A stretch of DNA of 32,770 bases from contig JAJFFD010000159.1 of assembly GCA_021776805.1 (NCBI GenBank), positions 1 through 32,770 on the forward strand. Reading direction: 5' to 3'. This DNA comes from Planctomycetota bacterium. GTDB lineage: Bacteria; Planctomycetota; UBA1135; UBA2386. This document shows, one piece after another, positions 23,776 through 32,770 of the stretch. The translations under genes were made by a program, and so were the position numbers. Below the pieces are notes generated by a model. That model saw nothing but the letters and a program-made list of their open reading frames with translations. It searched no databases and was not told the DNA's origin. Position 1 is the stretch's first letter, and each line of letters starts with the position of its first letter.

Positions 23776-23796
23776 GCTGCCGAGATTCGCGGCAGC
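23776..23796 (+). terminator. Stem-loop after the phosphate transport pair
   Basis: GCTGCCG (23776-23782) and CGGCAGC (23790-23796) form a 7-bp GC-rich stem with a 7-base loop, 15 bases past the PhoU-like stop. No T-run follows, so intrinsic termination is only weakly supported. Confidence 0.35.
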
Positions 23797-23878
23797 TAGC
23801 CTCCTCAAGACAGCTTCCCCTCTTTCCGATGAGCTAGCCAGGAACCCCTTGCTACATGGCGTAAGGGGCGGAGGGATC

Positions 23879-25174
23879 ATGGAGGACACCCGCTTAGGGT
23901 CCATCTTGTTGGAGAGCAAGGTCATCCGCGAGGAAGACCTTCAGCACTGCCTGGAGATCCAGGAGTTGATCGGGGCCTCCCGACCGCTCGGTCAGATTCT
24001 GGTCGAGGAGGGTGCTATCTCCAGCCAGACCCTGCAAGAGCTCTTGGATATCCAAGAGGCTCGACGCCGTCGTCAGCGTGTCGCGACACCGATCGAAGCG
24101 AAGGATTCGCATCGTTTCCTTACTGCGGCCATGGACCTGGGCGCCAGCGAGTTGCACTTGAGCGAGGGTAGGCCGGCCCTGGTTCGGGTTGCAGGGCATC
24201 TGCGCAGCCTTTCCAAGGAAGCTCTCGAAGGCCCGGAAGTCTGGCAGTTCGTGCGCGATCACATGGGCTTCGAAGTCCTCGAGGAACTTGCGGATCAACT
24301 TTCGGTCACGAAGGTATTCCAAGGCGAGATGGGACTCCGTGGCAGGATTACCGCCTTTCGGCACTTCGAAGGGGTCGGCGTGAGCATGCGGCTGCATCCG
24401 GTAGAGGTCCGAACCCCGCAGGAGTCGGGGATCGACCAGGCTGTCCTCAACGCCATTCGCTCGGGCAAGGGACTGATCCTGCTCACCGGGGAACATGGGT
24501 CAGGGATCAGCGAGACCATCGCGAGCCTGCTCTCGCAGGTGGTAAGGGATCCGAGTCGCTATGTCCTGGTGCTCGATGAGGATCATGAGTGCGCTGTGCC
24601 TGAGGGTGAGGCCATCGTCTGCATGCGCAAGGTGGGAGTGCACACCAAGGACTACACCAGCGGATTGAAGGCTGCTCTGCGTGAGGACCCGGACGTCATC
24701 TTCGTCGGTGATGCCTCGGAGCCCGAGGCCTTCGACCTGACCCTGCATGCGGCAGAGTCAGGTCGCCTCGTCGTGGCCGTGCTACACGCCTCCTCCGCTC
24801 TCGACGTGCTCGTTCGATCCATATCGCTCTATCCGAAGTACGACCAGAAGCGTGTGCAGGCTCTGTTGGCCTCCGTGTTGCAGTGCGTGTTGGTGGTCAA
24901 GCTCGTCCCCGACAGCGGTGGCGAGGAAGTGCACATGGCGACCGAGCTTCTGCGCTTCGACGAGAATGTGCGCGAAGCACTCCGTGTCGGCGCCTTTCCG
25001 CAGCTCGATCTGCTCATGCGTCTGGACGACATCGACAACGGTCACACTATGGACTCGAGCCTTGCCATGCTCCATGAGCGCGGTGTCCTGTCCTTTCAGG
25101 ATCTCTATGAGAACGCTGAGGACAAATCCAATGTCCTCCAGTCTCTGCGTGGTCCGCAGGGGAGCAGGAAATAG
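23879..25174 (+). CDS. PilT/GspE-like secretion ATPase with degenerate Walker A
   Basis: From the ATG at 23879, preceded by GGAGGG, the protein has 431 residues. Residues 1-65 (DTRLGSILLESKVI, then LGQILVEEGAIS) form the GspE/MshE N-terminal domain that in relatives binds partners or c-di-GMP. The rest is a PilT-type ATPase, but key sites are altered. Walker A reads GEHGSGIS (204-211) with Ile210 where the lysine should be. Walker B reads DPDVIFVGD (270-278) with Asp in place of Glu, and the Asp-box is VLVLDEDHE. It probably cannot hydrolyse ATP alone. A related gene with an intact P-loop follows after two bases, so this may be a regulatory subunit. No pilin genes are present in the window. 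Confidence 0.88.
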   Translation: MEDTRLGSILLESKVIREEDLQHCLEIQELIGASRPLGQILVEEGAISSQTLQELLDIQEARRRRQRVATPIEAKDSHRFLTAAMDLGASELHLSEGRPALVRVAGHLRSLSKEALEGPEVWQFVRDHMGFEVLEELADQLSVTKVFQGEMGLRGRITAFRHFEGVGVSMRLHPVEVRTPQESGIDQAVLNAIRSGKGLILLTGEHGSGISETIASLLSQVVRDPSRYVLVLDEDHECAVPEGEAIVCMRKVGVHTKDYTSGLKAALREDPDVIFVGDASEPEAFDLTLHAAESGRLVVAVLHASSALDVLVRSISLYPKYDQKRVQALLASVLQCVLVVKLVPDSGGEEVHMATELLRFDENVREALRVGAFPQLDLLMRLDDIDNGHTMDSSLAMLHERGVLSFQDLYENAEDKSNVLQSLRGPQGSRK

Positions 25175-25176
25175 AC

Positions 25177-26250
25177 ATGGAGAAGCTGCAGCTGGAGGAA
25201 CTCCTGGAATCCCTGGTAGCGAGTGGGGGCAGCACTCTGCACCTCATGGCTGGTCGTGCGCCCTGCTTGCGAATCGAAGGTAACTTGGAGGTCGCCGATC
25301 GCGATCGTCTGACCGCGGAGGACATCGCAGAGCTCACTAAGGACTTTCTTTTCGCGGATCACCGGGAGCGGCTCGAGCGTGGGGATGAGGTGGAGATCCT
25401 CTACTCGTCTTCTGCGGATGTGCGTTTCCGAACCACTGTGATTCCGCAGAGCCGTGGTCTGAGCCTGGTCTTTCGACGCGTTCCGCACGCCATCCCCAGG
25501 CTCGAGGAGTTGGGCCTGCCACCCCTCTTTGATGACTTTGCCAGTCTTGGCAGTGGCCTCCTATTGCTGACTGGGTTCTTCGGATCAGGGAAGAGCACCA
25601 CCATGGCCGCGCTCATCGACAGGATCAATGAGCAGAACCCGGTGCAGATCGTCACCCTCGAGAACCCGATCGAGTTTGTTCACCAGCAGAAGAATGGCTT
25701 CCTTCACCAGCGAGAAGTCGGCACCCATGTGCCTAGTGTGGTCGCGGGCATACGCGACGCCTACCGACAGTCGGTGCAAGTTATCTACGTCAGTGAGCTG
25801 GACTCCAGAGAGACTCTGCTAGCGGTTCTCGAAGCAGTTGAGCGGGGTTGTCTGGTGCTTGCCGCGATGCATGCCAGCAGCATTGTTGGTGGTCTGTCGA
25901 AGATTCTAGGGGCGGGAAATAGCGAAACGGACGTCAGACTTCGTGAGCGCTTCGCTAAGTGTCTGCGCGTCATGGTATCGCAAGCGCTACTCCGCCAGAG
26001 CTGTGGCACTGGCCGCGTGCCCTTGCTGGAGATCATGATCAAGAACGCGTCGATCGATGCGGCGATTGCAGATGGTCGCTACGAGGAGCTGCCTGCAATC
26101 ATGGCCCGAGGCAAGGGCCTGGGGATGCAGACCACCGACATGGCTCTTCGCCGGATGGTGGACAAGAACCTGATCAGCGCCGATGAGGCGCTCTTTCACG
26201 CTGCCGATCGCGAGTGGGTCAGCAGCGGTGGCATCAAGAGCCAGTCCTGA
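25177..26250 (+). CDS. PilT-like motor ATPase
   Basis: The 357-residue protein matches PilT in length and order: a PAS-like N-terminal part (1-125), Walker A GFFGSGKST (133-141), Asp-box IVTLENPIEFVH (158-169), then LHQREVG. Walker B is SVQVIYVSE (199-207) and the His-box is MHASS (231-235). PilT hexamers retract type IV pili at the inner membrane. Walker A is intact, but Walker B has Ser-Glu instead of Gly-Glu and the His-box has HAS instead of HTN, so it is a diverged member. It is co-transcribed with the degenerate relative upstream. Retraction, a secretion role or a regulatory role all remain possible. Confidence 0.88.
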   Translation: MEKLQLEELLESLVASGGSTLHLMAGRAPCLRIEGNLEVADRDRLTAEDIAELTKDFLFADHRERLERGDEVEILYSSSADVRFRTTVIPQSRGLSLVFRRVPHAIPRLEELGLPPLFDDFASLGSGLLLLTGFFGSGKSTTMAALIDRINEQNPVQIVTLENPIEFVHQQKNGFLHQREVGTHVPSVVAGIRDAYRQSVQVIYVSELDSRETLLAVLEAVERGCLVLAAMHASSIVGGLSKILGAGNSETDVRLRERFAKCLRVMVSQALLRQSCGTGRVPLLEIMIKNASIDAAIADGRYEELPAIMARGKGLGMQTTDMALRRMVDKNLISADEALFHAADREWVSSGGIKSQS

Positions 26251-26268
26251 AGGCTTCCTGCTGCTCGT

Positions 26269-27855
26269 CTATTGAGCAGTTGCGGTCTGCCTATTGCGGC
26301 GGCGCTTGAACTTGTTCTTGATGGCGATGCCGGCTTTGCGGCGGATGTCGACCAGGAAGGTCTCCATCTTCCTGGTTTCCTTGCCGCGCAGGGCATTGAA
26401 GAGAATGCTCAGCACTCGCCAAGGGCGGGTCGCAAATGAGGTCAGGTAGAAGTTGAGCAAGATCTTGTACTTCCACCAGGTGACCTGCCGCGCCGTGAGC
26501 TCATCGCAGTAGTTGTTCTCGGGCAGGAGCTTCTCTTCATTGGCGAAGATCGGCGTTAGCAGGAAGTCGTCGTTCAGGCTGATGCGGCCGGCGGCGATGA
26601 GTTCGTGATAGAGCTGCGTGTTGGGGATGGGGAAGAAGAACCCGACCGCAATGTCATCGATGCCCATGAAGCCGAGCTTGCGGGCCATGCGCGCGGTCTG
26701 CTTCAAGTCTTCTGCCCTGTCATGCGGGAATCCGAGAACGATGAAAGCGGTGACGTTGAGCTTGTTCTTGACCGAGGCCCGCACGGCATTGTGCAGGGAT
26801 TCGGTCTTCATCATCTTCTTGATCAGTTTGCGCGTCCGCTCGCTACCGCTCTCGGGAGCAAGGGCCAGGGAGTGTCCTCCGGTCAAGTAGAGCAGGCGTG
26901 CAACCTCGTCATCGATGACTTCGGCACGAGTCCCCGAAGGAAACTGCCAGGACACCTTCAGATCTCGACGCAGGAGTTCGTTGCAGAATTCTATGATCCA
27001 ATCCCGCTTGAGGATCGCTGTTAGATCCTGGAAAGGGAAGTTGGTGGCGCCGTACCTTTCCTTGTACTGCGACATCTCCTCCGCCACATCCTTGGCGTCG
27101 CGTGGATACCAACGAGTGGTCCACATGTTTGGTGATGCGCAGTAGGTACATTGATACGGGCAGCCACGAGTCGCGAGGATCGGGATGGTCTTGCCCTTGT
27201 TCAGGCCGTTGATGAACTCATACTTGTTGTAGGTATCCAGATCGACGAGATCCCAGGCTGGCCATGGGATCTGATCCACATCCTTACGTCGCGCCCGCGG
27301 CATCAGACTGCGCTGAGGCAAACCCGCCTCGCTGCGATAGACGATGCCCGGGATCGCTGCCCAATCTACAGGCGAGCCGGCCGCGTCCTTTTCTGCCGCG
27401 ATGCCAGCGACCACATCGGTGGCGCCTTCTTCGCCCTCGCCAAGGACGATGTAATCGATGGGCGCTTGCTCCATGGAGTGCTCGGCGAGACCGGTGAAGT
27501 GCTCGCCGCCACAGAGGATTGGCGTATCCGGATAGGAGGCCTTGATCTTCTTGATGAGATCTCTCACCAGTGGCCAGGAGAAGGACCACATGTTGGTGAC
27601 GCCATAGACTTCCGCTTCCGGATCGAGGCTGGCGACGATCTCGTCGTTGGTCTGTCCCAGGGCGAAGAGTTGGGATTTCTGCCCCTGCGTCACTTGCTCG
27701 GGGGCGTTGGCGACCGCATCCAGCATGGAGACGTTATGACCCGCTTCTCTGAGCGACGACGCGATGTATGCGAGGCCCAGGGGAAGGCTGGGTCGCAGCG
27801 CGGTCATCGCGTGGACGTTCAGGTACAGAGGTGGATGGATGAGTTGGACCCGCAT
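26269..27855 (-). CDS. B12-binding radical SAM protein
   Basis: From the ATG at 27855 (MRVQLIHPPLYLN) the protein has 528 residues. Residues 1-190 form a cobalamin-binding-like domain with LGLAYIASSLREAGH, ILCGGEHFT and IDYIVLGEGE. The radical SAM core follows with the 4Fe-4S motif CPYQCTYC (Cys232, Cys236, Cys239), the strand LALAPESGSERT and VLGFPHD. The C-terminus is basic (KNKFKRRRNRQ). The class includes the BchE-like and lipid- or cofactor-modifying enzymes, and the substrate cannot be named. An upstream extension of the frame lacks family features. It ends 18 bp from the convergent PilT-like gene and is divergent from flagellin. Confidence 0.9.
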   Translation of the reverse strand: MRVQLIHPPLYLNVHAMTALRPSLPLGLAYIASSLREAGHNVSMLDAVANAPEQVTQGQKSQLFALGQTNDEIVASLDPEAEVYGVTNMWSFSWPLVRDLIKKIKASYPDTPILCGGEHFTGLAEHSMEQAPIDYIVLGEGEEGATDVVAGIAAEKDAAGSPVDWAAIPGIVYRSEAGLPQRSLMPRARRKDVDQIPWPAWDLVDLDTYNKYEFINGLNKGKTIPILATRGCPYQCTYCASPNMWTTRWYPRDAKDVAEEMSQYKERYGATNFPFQDLTAILKRDWIIEFCNELLRRDLKVSWQFPSGTRAEVIDDEVARLLYLTGGHSLALAPESGSERTRKLIKKMMKTESLHNAVRASVKNKLNVTAFIVLGFPHDRAEDLKQTARMARKLGFMGIDDIAVGFFFPIPNTQLYHELIAAGRISLNDDFLLTPIFANEEKLLPENNYCDELTARQVTWWKYKILLNFYLTSFATRPWRVLSILFNALRGKETRKMETFLVDIRRKAGIAIKNKFKRRRNRQTATAQ

Positions 27856-27954
27856 GGATGCTCGATCTGTGGAGGTGGTCCGAAATTCGGCTCCAGCGTA
27901 AGGATACTCCCTGGAGCCGATGTGGGGTGAAGCAGGCGCGGCCCATGCTAACGC

Positions 27955-27966
27955 GTGTCCGGACAC
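27955..27966. promoter_or_regulatory. 12-bp palindrome between the radical SAM and flagellin genes
   Basis: GTGTCCGGACAC is a perfect dyad located 99 bp upstream of the radical SAM start and 275 bp upstream of flagellin. A short offset repeat (GCG before, CGC after) surrounds it. It may be an operator for a dimeric repressor of either gene; no family was recognised. Confidence 0.35.
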
Positions 27967-28095
27967 TCGCCTAGGCACCCTCGGCCAGGCTGTTGGCATT
28001 TGCTACAGGACCCTCTGGCCTGCACGAAGAAGGCACAGGCGCGCCATCCAAGTCCGTGAATCTGACCAAAAGTAGGTCGGAGAATTCTGAATCCC

Positions 28096-28223
28096 GCCCC
28101 TCAAGCCCGGTGGCAAGGGGCCGAGCATAGCACTGAAGTCGGCGGGCTCCCGAAAGCGGGAGTCAGCCAACCGCCAGCGAAGGCGGAAAAGGAGAACAGC
28201 AGAACCGTCACTGTTTAGACGGT
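28096..28223 (+). promoter_or_regulatory. Structured flagellin leader with successive hairpins
   Basis: The 386-bp gap 27856-28241 has no gene. Its last 150 bases fold repeatedly: GCCCCT (28096-28101) with AGGGGC (28116-28121), CTCCCG-AAAG-CGGGAG (28147-28162), CCGCC-N6-GGCGG (28171-28186) and ACCGTC-N8-GACGGT (28204-28223). GCCGA (28120-28124) can instead pair with TCGGC (28139-28143), which competes with the first stem. AGGGAG (28231-28236) is the ribosome site. GGA triplets at 28191 and in the ribosome site could bind CsrA, as in Bacillus hag mRNA; this is inference. Confidence 0.55.
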
Positions 28224-28241
28224 AAGGCAAAGGGAGTCATC

Positions 28242-29069
28242 ATGGGCTTACGAGTCAATACCAACATTGCGTCAGTCAACGCCCAACGGAATGTTGCGGG
28301 AGTTACAGAAAGGCTGGGCGAAAACTTCAGGCGCTTGTCCACGGGCTTGCGCATCTCGGTCGCTGCGGACGATGCAGCCGGCCTCGCAATCTCTGAGCGC
28401 TTGCGTGCTCAGGTTCGGTCGCTGCAACAGGCCTCGAGGAATGCCAACGACGGCATCTCACTCGTGCAGGTCGGTGAAGGTGCGCTCAACGAAGTGAGCA
28501 ACATTCTCATCCGGCTTCGCGAACTCTCGATCCAGTCGGCTAACGGTTCCACCTCGGCGGCAGACCAGGACACGATCCAGGAAGAGTTCGTCAGCCTCGT
28601 CAGTGAGATTGACCGCATCGGTGCTTCCACCGACTTCAACGGCGTGCGTCTCCTCGACGGCACCGCCAGCACAGTGACCTTCCAAGTCGGCATCAACTCG
28701 GTTTCCGGCGTTGATACCATCGATATCACCTTGGTCGGCGCCCAGTCGACGACTCTCGGTCTCAACACCCTCGACGTTGGTTCGACCGGTGATACGTCTG
28801 CAGCCATCACCGCTATCGATGGTGCGATCAATCAGGTTTCAGCCATCCGAGGCCGCTTCGGCTCATTGCAGAACAGGTTCCAGTCCACCATCGCCAACAT
28901 TGCGGTGCAGACCGAGTCCCTCTCCGCAGCCGAGAGTCGAATCCGCGATGTGGATGTGGCCGTCGAGACTGCAAACCTCACAAGGAATTCAATCATGCAG
29001 CAGGCAGCGATCTCGATCCTGGGTCAAGCCAATGCGCAGCCGCAGGTGGCGCTGAGCTTGCTGCAGTAA
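28242..29069 (+). CDS. Flagellin
   Basis: The subunit of the flagellar filament, exported by the flagellar type III system. The 275-residue protein has the conserved N-terminal D0/D1 helices (MGLRVNTNIASVNAQRNV, then LSTGLRISVAADDAAGLAIS) and the C-terminal D1/D0 helices (NLTRNSIMQQAAISILGQAN, ending VALSLLQ). The surface-exposed middle is very short, with no large D2/D3 domains. The ATG at 28242 follows AGGGAG by five bases. It stands alone: no hook, motor, chaperone or export gene is in the window. It is followed by two terminator-like hairpins, so it is probably a single-gene transcript. Confidence 0.96.
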   Translation: MGLRVNTNIASVNAQRNVAGVTERLGENFRRLSTGLRISVAADDAAGLAISERLRAQVRSLQQASRNANDGISLVQVGEGALNEVSNILIRLRELSIQSANGSTSAADQDTIQEEFVSLVSEIDRIGASTDFNGVRLLDGTASTVTFQVGINSVSGVDTIDITLVGAQSTTLGLNTLDVGSTGDTSAAITAIDGAINQVSAIRGRFGSLQNRFQSTIANIAVQTESLSAAESRIRDVDVAVETANLTRNSIMQQAAISILGQANAQPQVALSLLQ

Positions 29070-29078
29070 GAGAACACA

Positions 29079-29097
29079 CAGACATAGTCTGGTTTTT
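29079..29097 (+). terminator. Intrinsic terminator after flagellin
   Basis: CAGAC-ATA-GTCTG followed by GTTTTT, ten bases past the flagellin stop. The stem is only five pairs, so it may work together with the next hairpin. Confidence 0.55.
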
Positions 29098-29108
29098 CCT
29101 TTGCTGTA

Positions 29109-29148
29109 GGACGGGGGTGATGGGTAGCCATCGTCCCTTTCCTCTTTT
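29109..29148 (+). terminator. Second terminator-like hairpin after flagellin
   Basis: GATGG-GTAG-CCATC (29119-29132) is extended by GGAC/GTCC across a one-sided bulge and followed by the pyrimidine run TTTCCTCTTTT (29138-29148). Confidence 0.55.
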
Positions 29149-29174
29149 AAGGGCCAGCAGCCTGACTCGAGGGA

Positions 29175-29945
29175 CTAGAGCTCGTCGAGTTCGAGGCCGA
29201 GCTCTTCTTCTTCCGAGATGCCTTCACCGAAGCTGGATCCGAGGTAGACATTGCGCACGGTTTCGTTGCGGATGATTTCCTGCGGGTTGCCCTCGGCGAT
29301 GACCACGCCGTGATCCAGAATGTAGGCTCGATCGGAGATACGCAGGGTCTCAGCGACAGCGTGATCGGTGATCAGGATGGCGATCTCGCGATTGGCGAGT
29401 TGTCGCAGGATCTTCTGAATCTCCTCAACTGTGATCGGGTCGATGCCGGCAAATGGTTCGTCGAGAAGCATGAGGCTGGGCTGAGTCGCCAGAGCGCGGC
29501 TGATCTCGAGGCGGCGACGTTCTCCACCGGAGAGGGTTTCTGCCAGCGCGGTCCTGAGGCTGGTCAATTGCAGCTCTTCGAGCAAGCTCTCCGCGAGGGG
29601 AAGACGCTCGCGCTTGGCGACCTTGCGTGCTTCGAGGACGGCGATGATGTTGTCGATGACAGTCATCCGCCGAAAGATCGATGGTTCCTGTGAGAGATAG
29701 CCCAGGCCCCGGCGTGCGCGGCGATACATGGGCATCTTGGTCACGTCCTGGCCGTTGAAGACCACATTGCCCTTGTCCGGGGCGATCATGCCGACCACCA
29801 TCCGGAACGAGGTCGTCTTGCCGGCACCGTTTGGCCCGAGGAGACCGACGATCTCACCTTTGCGCACCGTCAGGCTGACGCCGTCGACGACTCGCCGGCG
29901 GCGGTAGCTCTTGGTCAGGTCCGTTGTGCTGAGGATTTCGCTCAA
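29175..29945 (-). CDS. lptB: LPS export ABC transporter ATPase LptB
   Basis: A 256-residue ABC ATPase. Walker A is GPNGAGKTT (37-45), the Q-loop is YLSQEPS, the signature LSGGERRR, Walker B LMLLDEPFAGID and the switch TDHAVAETL. The short Q-loop-to-signature region and the 'ISRALATQPSLMLLDEPFAGIDP' stretch match LptB, which powers lipopolysaccharide extraction from the inner membrane. The start was set at TTG 29945, which overlaps the stop of lepB in TTGA and gives MSEILSTTDLTKSY. Longer versions read into non-ABC sequence. The C-terminus has an acidic extension (EEEELGLELDEL). No lptA/lptC gene is adjacent, which is unusual. Confidence 0.87.
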   Translation of the reverse strand: MSEILSTTDLTKSYRRRRVVDGVSLTVRKGEIVGLLGPNGAGKTTSFRMVVGMIAPDKGNVVFNGQDVTKMPMYRRARRGLGYLSQEPSIFRRMTVIDNIIAVLEARKVAKRERLPLAESLLEELQLTSLRTALAETLSGGERRRLEISRALATQPSLMLLDEPFAGIDPITVEEIQKILRQLANREIAILITDHAVAETLRISDRAYILDHGVVIAEGNPQEIIRNETVRNVYLGSSFGEGISEEEELGLELDEL

Positions 29946-31523
29946 CGATAGAATCCCAGACGCATGGGGAAGATGGGCCAGAAGGCCACCAGCGCGCGCC
30001 CAAGGATATGTTCGCGCGGCACGAAGTGCACGCCTCCGATCTCCGCTTCCCAGGCCTGACCTTCTTCTCCCCCGTCGAACCAAGGCCCGGTAATCCCGTA
30101 GTCCTTGGTCGCGTCGCCGTTCATGTTGATCCTGCCGCGCAGGACGTGCACTTCGCCGAGATGATCCGTGAAGACTATCTTGCCCTCTCCCATGACCGGC
30201 ACCGGGTTTTCGTCCGGATCCGGGGCAGTGCTCAGTTCCACCGGGCGAAGGTTTCCACGCAGGCGCTGGGCTTCAGGATGGGTTCTTGGATCGACCATCA
30301 GGTCCCCATCGATGACGGCGACCTCGAGCTGTTGCCAGTCCCGGGAGTCAACCGACTGGAGCGTGTTGTCGCCCATCATGAAGAATTGCCCCGCGGGCAC
30401 TTTCACGATGCGTGGCTCAGTTCGCGGCCGTGAGGAGGTGCTGTAGTGCTGATCCCGGTAGATCCGCAGATCGCGCAATTCAGCAGCATCGGCGCCGGCC
30501 AGCCGGATCCTCGCGGTTACTCCACTCCTGCCATCGCCTGAGGCCGGATTCAACTCATCGAGAGTCTTGAACTCCGAGGTGTCCAGGCTCGCGATCAGAT
30601 CACCCTCGATCCAGACATGGCAGCGATCATCCAGGTGCGCGAAGGCGACTGCGACTTCTTGCCCAGAGGCGAAGGCAAGGTCGAATTCTTCGCTGACGAT
30701 TTTCTCCGTGCCTGCCTCATCCACTCGGATGCGGGCCTTGCCGCCCTCTGCGGCCAGGGAGAAGCGGAGGCTCTTGCCTTCGCTTTGCTGTACTCCGATC
30801 TGCATGTCGAGTTCGAGCCCGGATCCTTCTGGGGTCAGCGAGCATTGCAGGCGGAGATCCTGGACATGCTCCAGCTCCATTGGCGAGGCTTCGCTCTGGA
30901 TCTTCTGGCCGACTGCCGCGGAGTAACCGTCGTATAGGCGGTTGCTGAGTCCGCCATCCTTGCTCCGCGAATAGCTCAGGGTTGCCCCGTTGCGCGCCTT
31001 GGACAGGTCAACACTCAGGACGCCATCGCTCTCCTCCCACTTGCCCCCGCGTCCGTTGAAGTAATCGAGGATCTTGTCCTCACCGGCGATCGCCATTCGC
31101 GCCGGAAAAACTTCACGCCATAGGGCCTCTTGAACCGCCTCCGGCTTCTGGATCGCGCTCAAGTGCTGGGGCTCGAGGCCGTCGCCTGACTCAATCTGAT
31201 AGACATTGCCACCGGCGATCCGCAGGTGATCTCCAGGCACGCCGACGATTCGCTTGACGTAGTTTTGCTTCACCCGCAGCGGGTAGCGGAAGACAGCGAT
31301 ATCCCAGCGCTCCGGCTCGAAAATCTCGTAGCGGATCTTGTCGACCAAGATGCGGTCGTAGACTCCGGCAGCAGTCGATCCCATCATCGTCGGCTGCATC
31401 GAGGAAGTGGGAATTTGGTAAGCCTCGATGGCGAAGAACTTGAACAGCACGGCCATGAGAATGGCGATGCTGAACGCCTCCAGATTGTCCCGGATCGGCT
31501 TGCTGGACTTGGACTTCTTATTC

Positions 31524-31534
<11 letters not shown>
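29942..31534 (-). CDS. lepB: Signal peptidase I with inserted domain
   Basis: Cleaves signal peptides from exported proteins at the inner membrane. It has an N-terminal anchor helix (about 17-36), catalytic Ser45 in IPTSSMQPTM, and catalytic Lys94 in NYVKRIVGVPGD. The GDNTLQSVDSRDW box comes only near residue 390. The roughly 270 residues between, absent from E. coli LepB apart from a short beta segment, look like a concanavalin/LamG-type beta sandwich, with sequence such as VAVAFAHLDDRCHVWIEGD. Total length is 530 compared with about 200-320 in most bacteria; this kind of insert is typical of planctomycetes. The start overlaps lepA by 11 bp and the stop overlaps lptB by three. Confidence 0.93.

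Positions 31535-32770
<1,236 letters not shown>

Noticed and set aside
27960..28240. Sigma-28 or sigma-54 promoter for flagellin
   Set aside because: TGGCATTTGCT resembles parts of a sigma-54 site, but the GG-to-GC spacing is too short. No TAAA...GCCGATAA match was found.
28003..28241. c-di-GMP class I riboswitch in the flagellin leader
   Set aside because: A GAAA-like loop and several stems are present, but the conserved core motifs of that class are not. Left as an unclassified structured leader.

Overview
The window is a gene-dense piece of a chromosome from a GC-rich Gram-negative-type bacterium, most likely a member of the Planctomycetota or a close PVC relative. The clues are a very long GreA (about 727 aa) of the chlamydial/PVC kind, a signal peptidase I with a large domain inserted between its catalytic boxes, secreted or anchored proteins with carboxypeptidase-regulatory-like repeats, frequent non-ATG starts and mostly weak Shine-Dalgarno sites. 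An LptB ATPase and a lipobox protein imply an outer membrane, and a flagellin implies motility. Names come from motifs read by eye; no database search was possible.

Layout: 1-3860 holds the 3' end of a regulatory-repeat protein gene, a Nudix hydrolase, sixA and rpiA, and a membrane-anchored repeat protein. 3850-8810 holds a cation diffusion facilitator, a small exported protein, murJ and a secreted M14 zinc carboxypeptidase. 9011-11962 holds citrate synthase, apaH, an inositol-monophosphatase-like gene and a tRNA with anticodon CAT. apaH and the phosphatase gene converge on one 12-bp palindrome that encodes Leu-Val-Asp-stop in both directions.

11990-16354 is the most system-like block. An OmpR-type response regulator, a histidine kinase with an acidic sensor patch and a lipoprotein form one leftward operon. 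A divergent gene encodes a secreted paralogue of that lipoprotein. The shared intergenic region carries a CTTAGG-N5-CTTAGG tandem repeat with the spacing used by OmpR/PhoB regulators, and a strong hairpin just upstream of the secreted gene's ribosome binding site.

16415-20968 is a four-gene leftward operon: long greA, alpha/beta hydrolase, D-threonine-aldolase-like enzyme, TPR protein. 21084-23761 holds an unknown Lys-rich protein, then a Na+/phosphate cotransporter with a PhoU-like partner. 23879-26250 encodes two tandem PilT/GspE-like ATPases, the first with a broken Walker A. 26269-27855 is a B12-binding radical SAM gene. 28242-29069 is a short flagellin behind a highly structured leader and followed by terminators. 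29175-32770 is a lepA-lepB-lptB operon whose genes overlap; lepA runs off the window.
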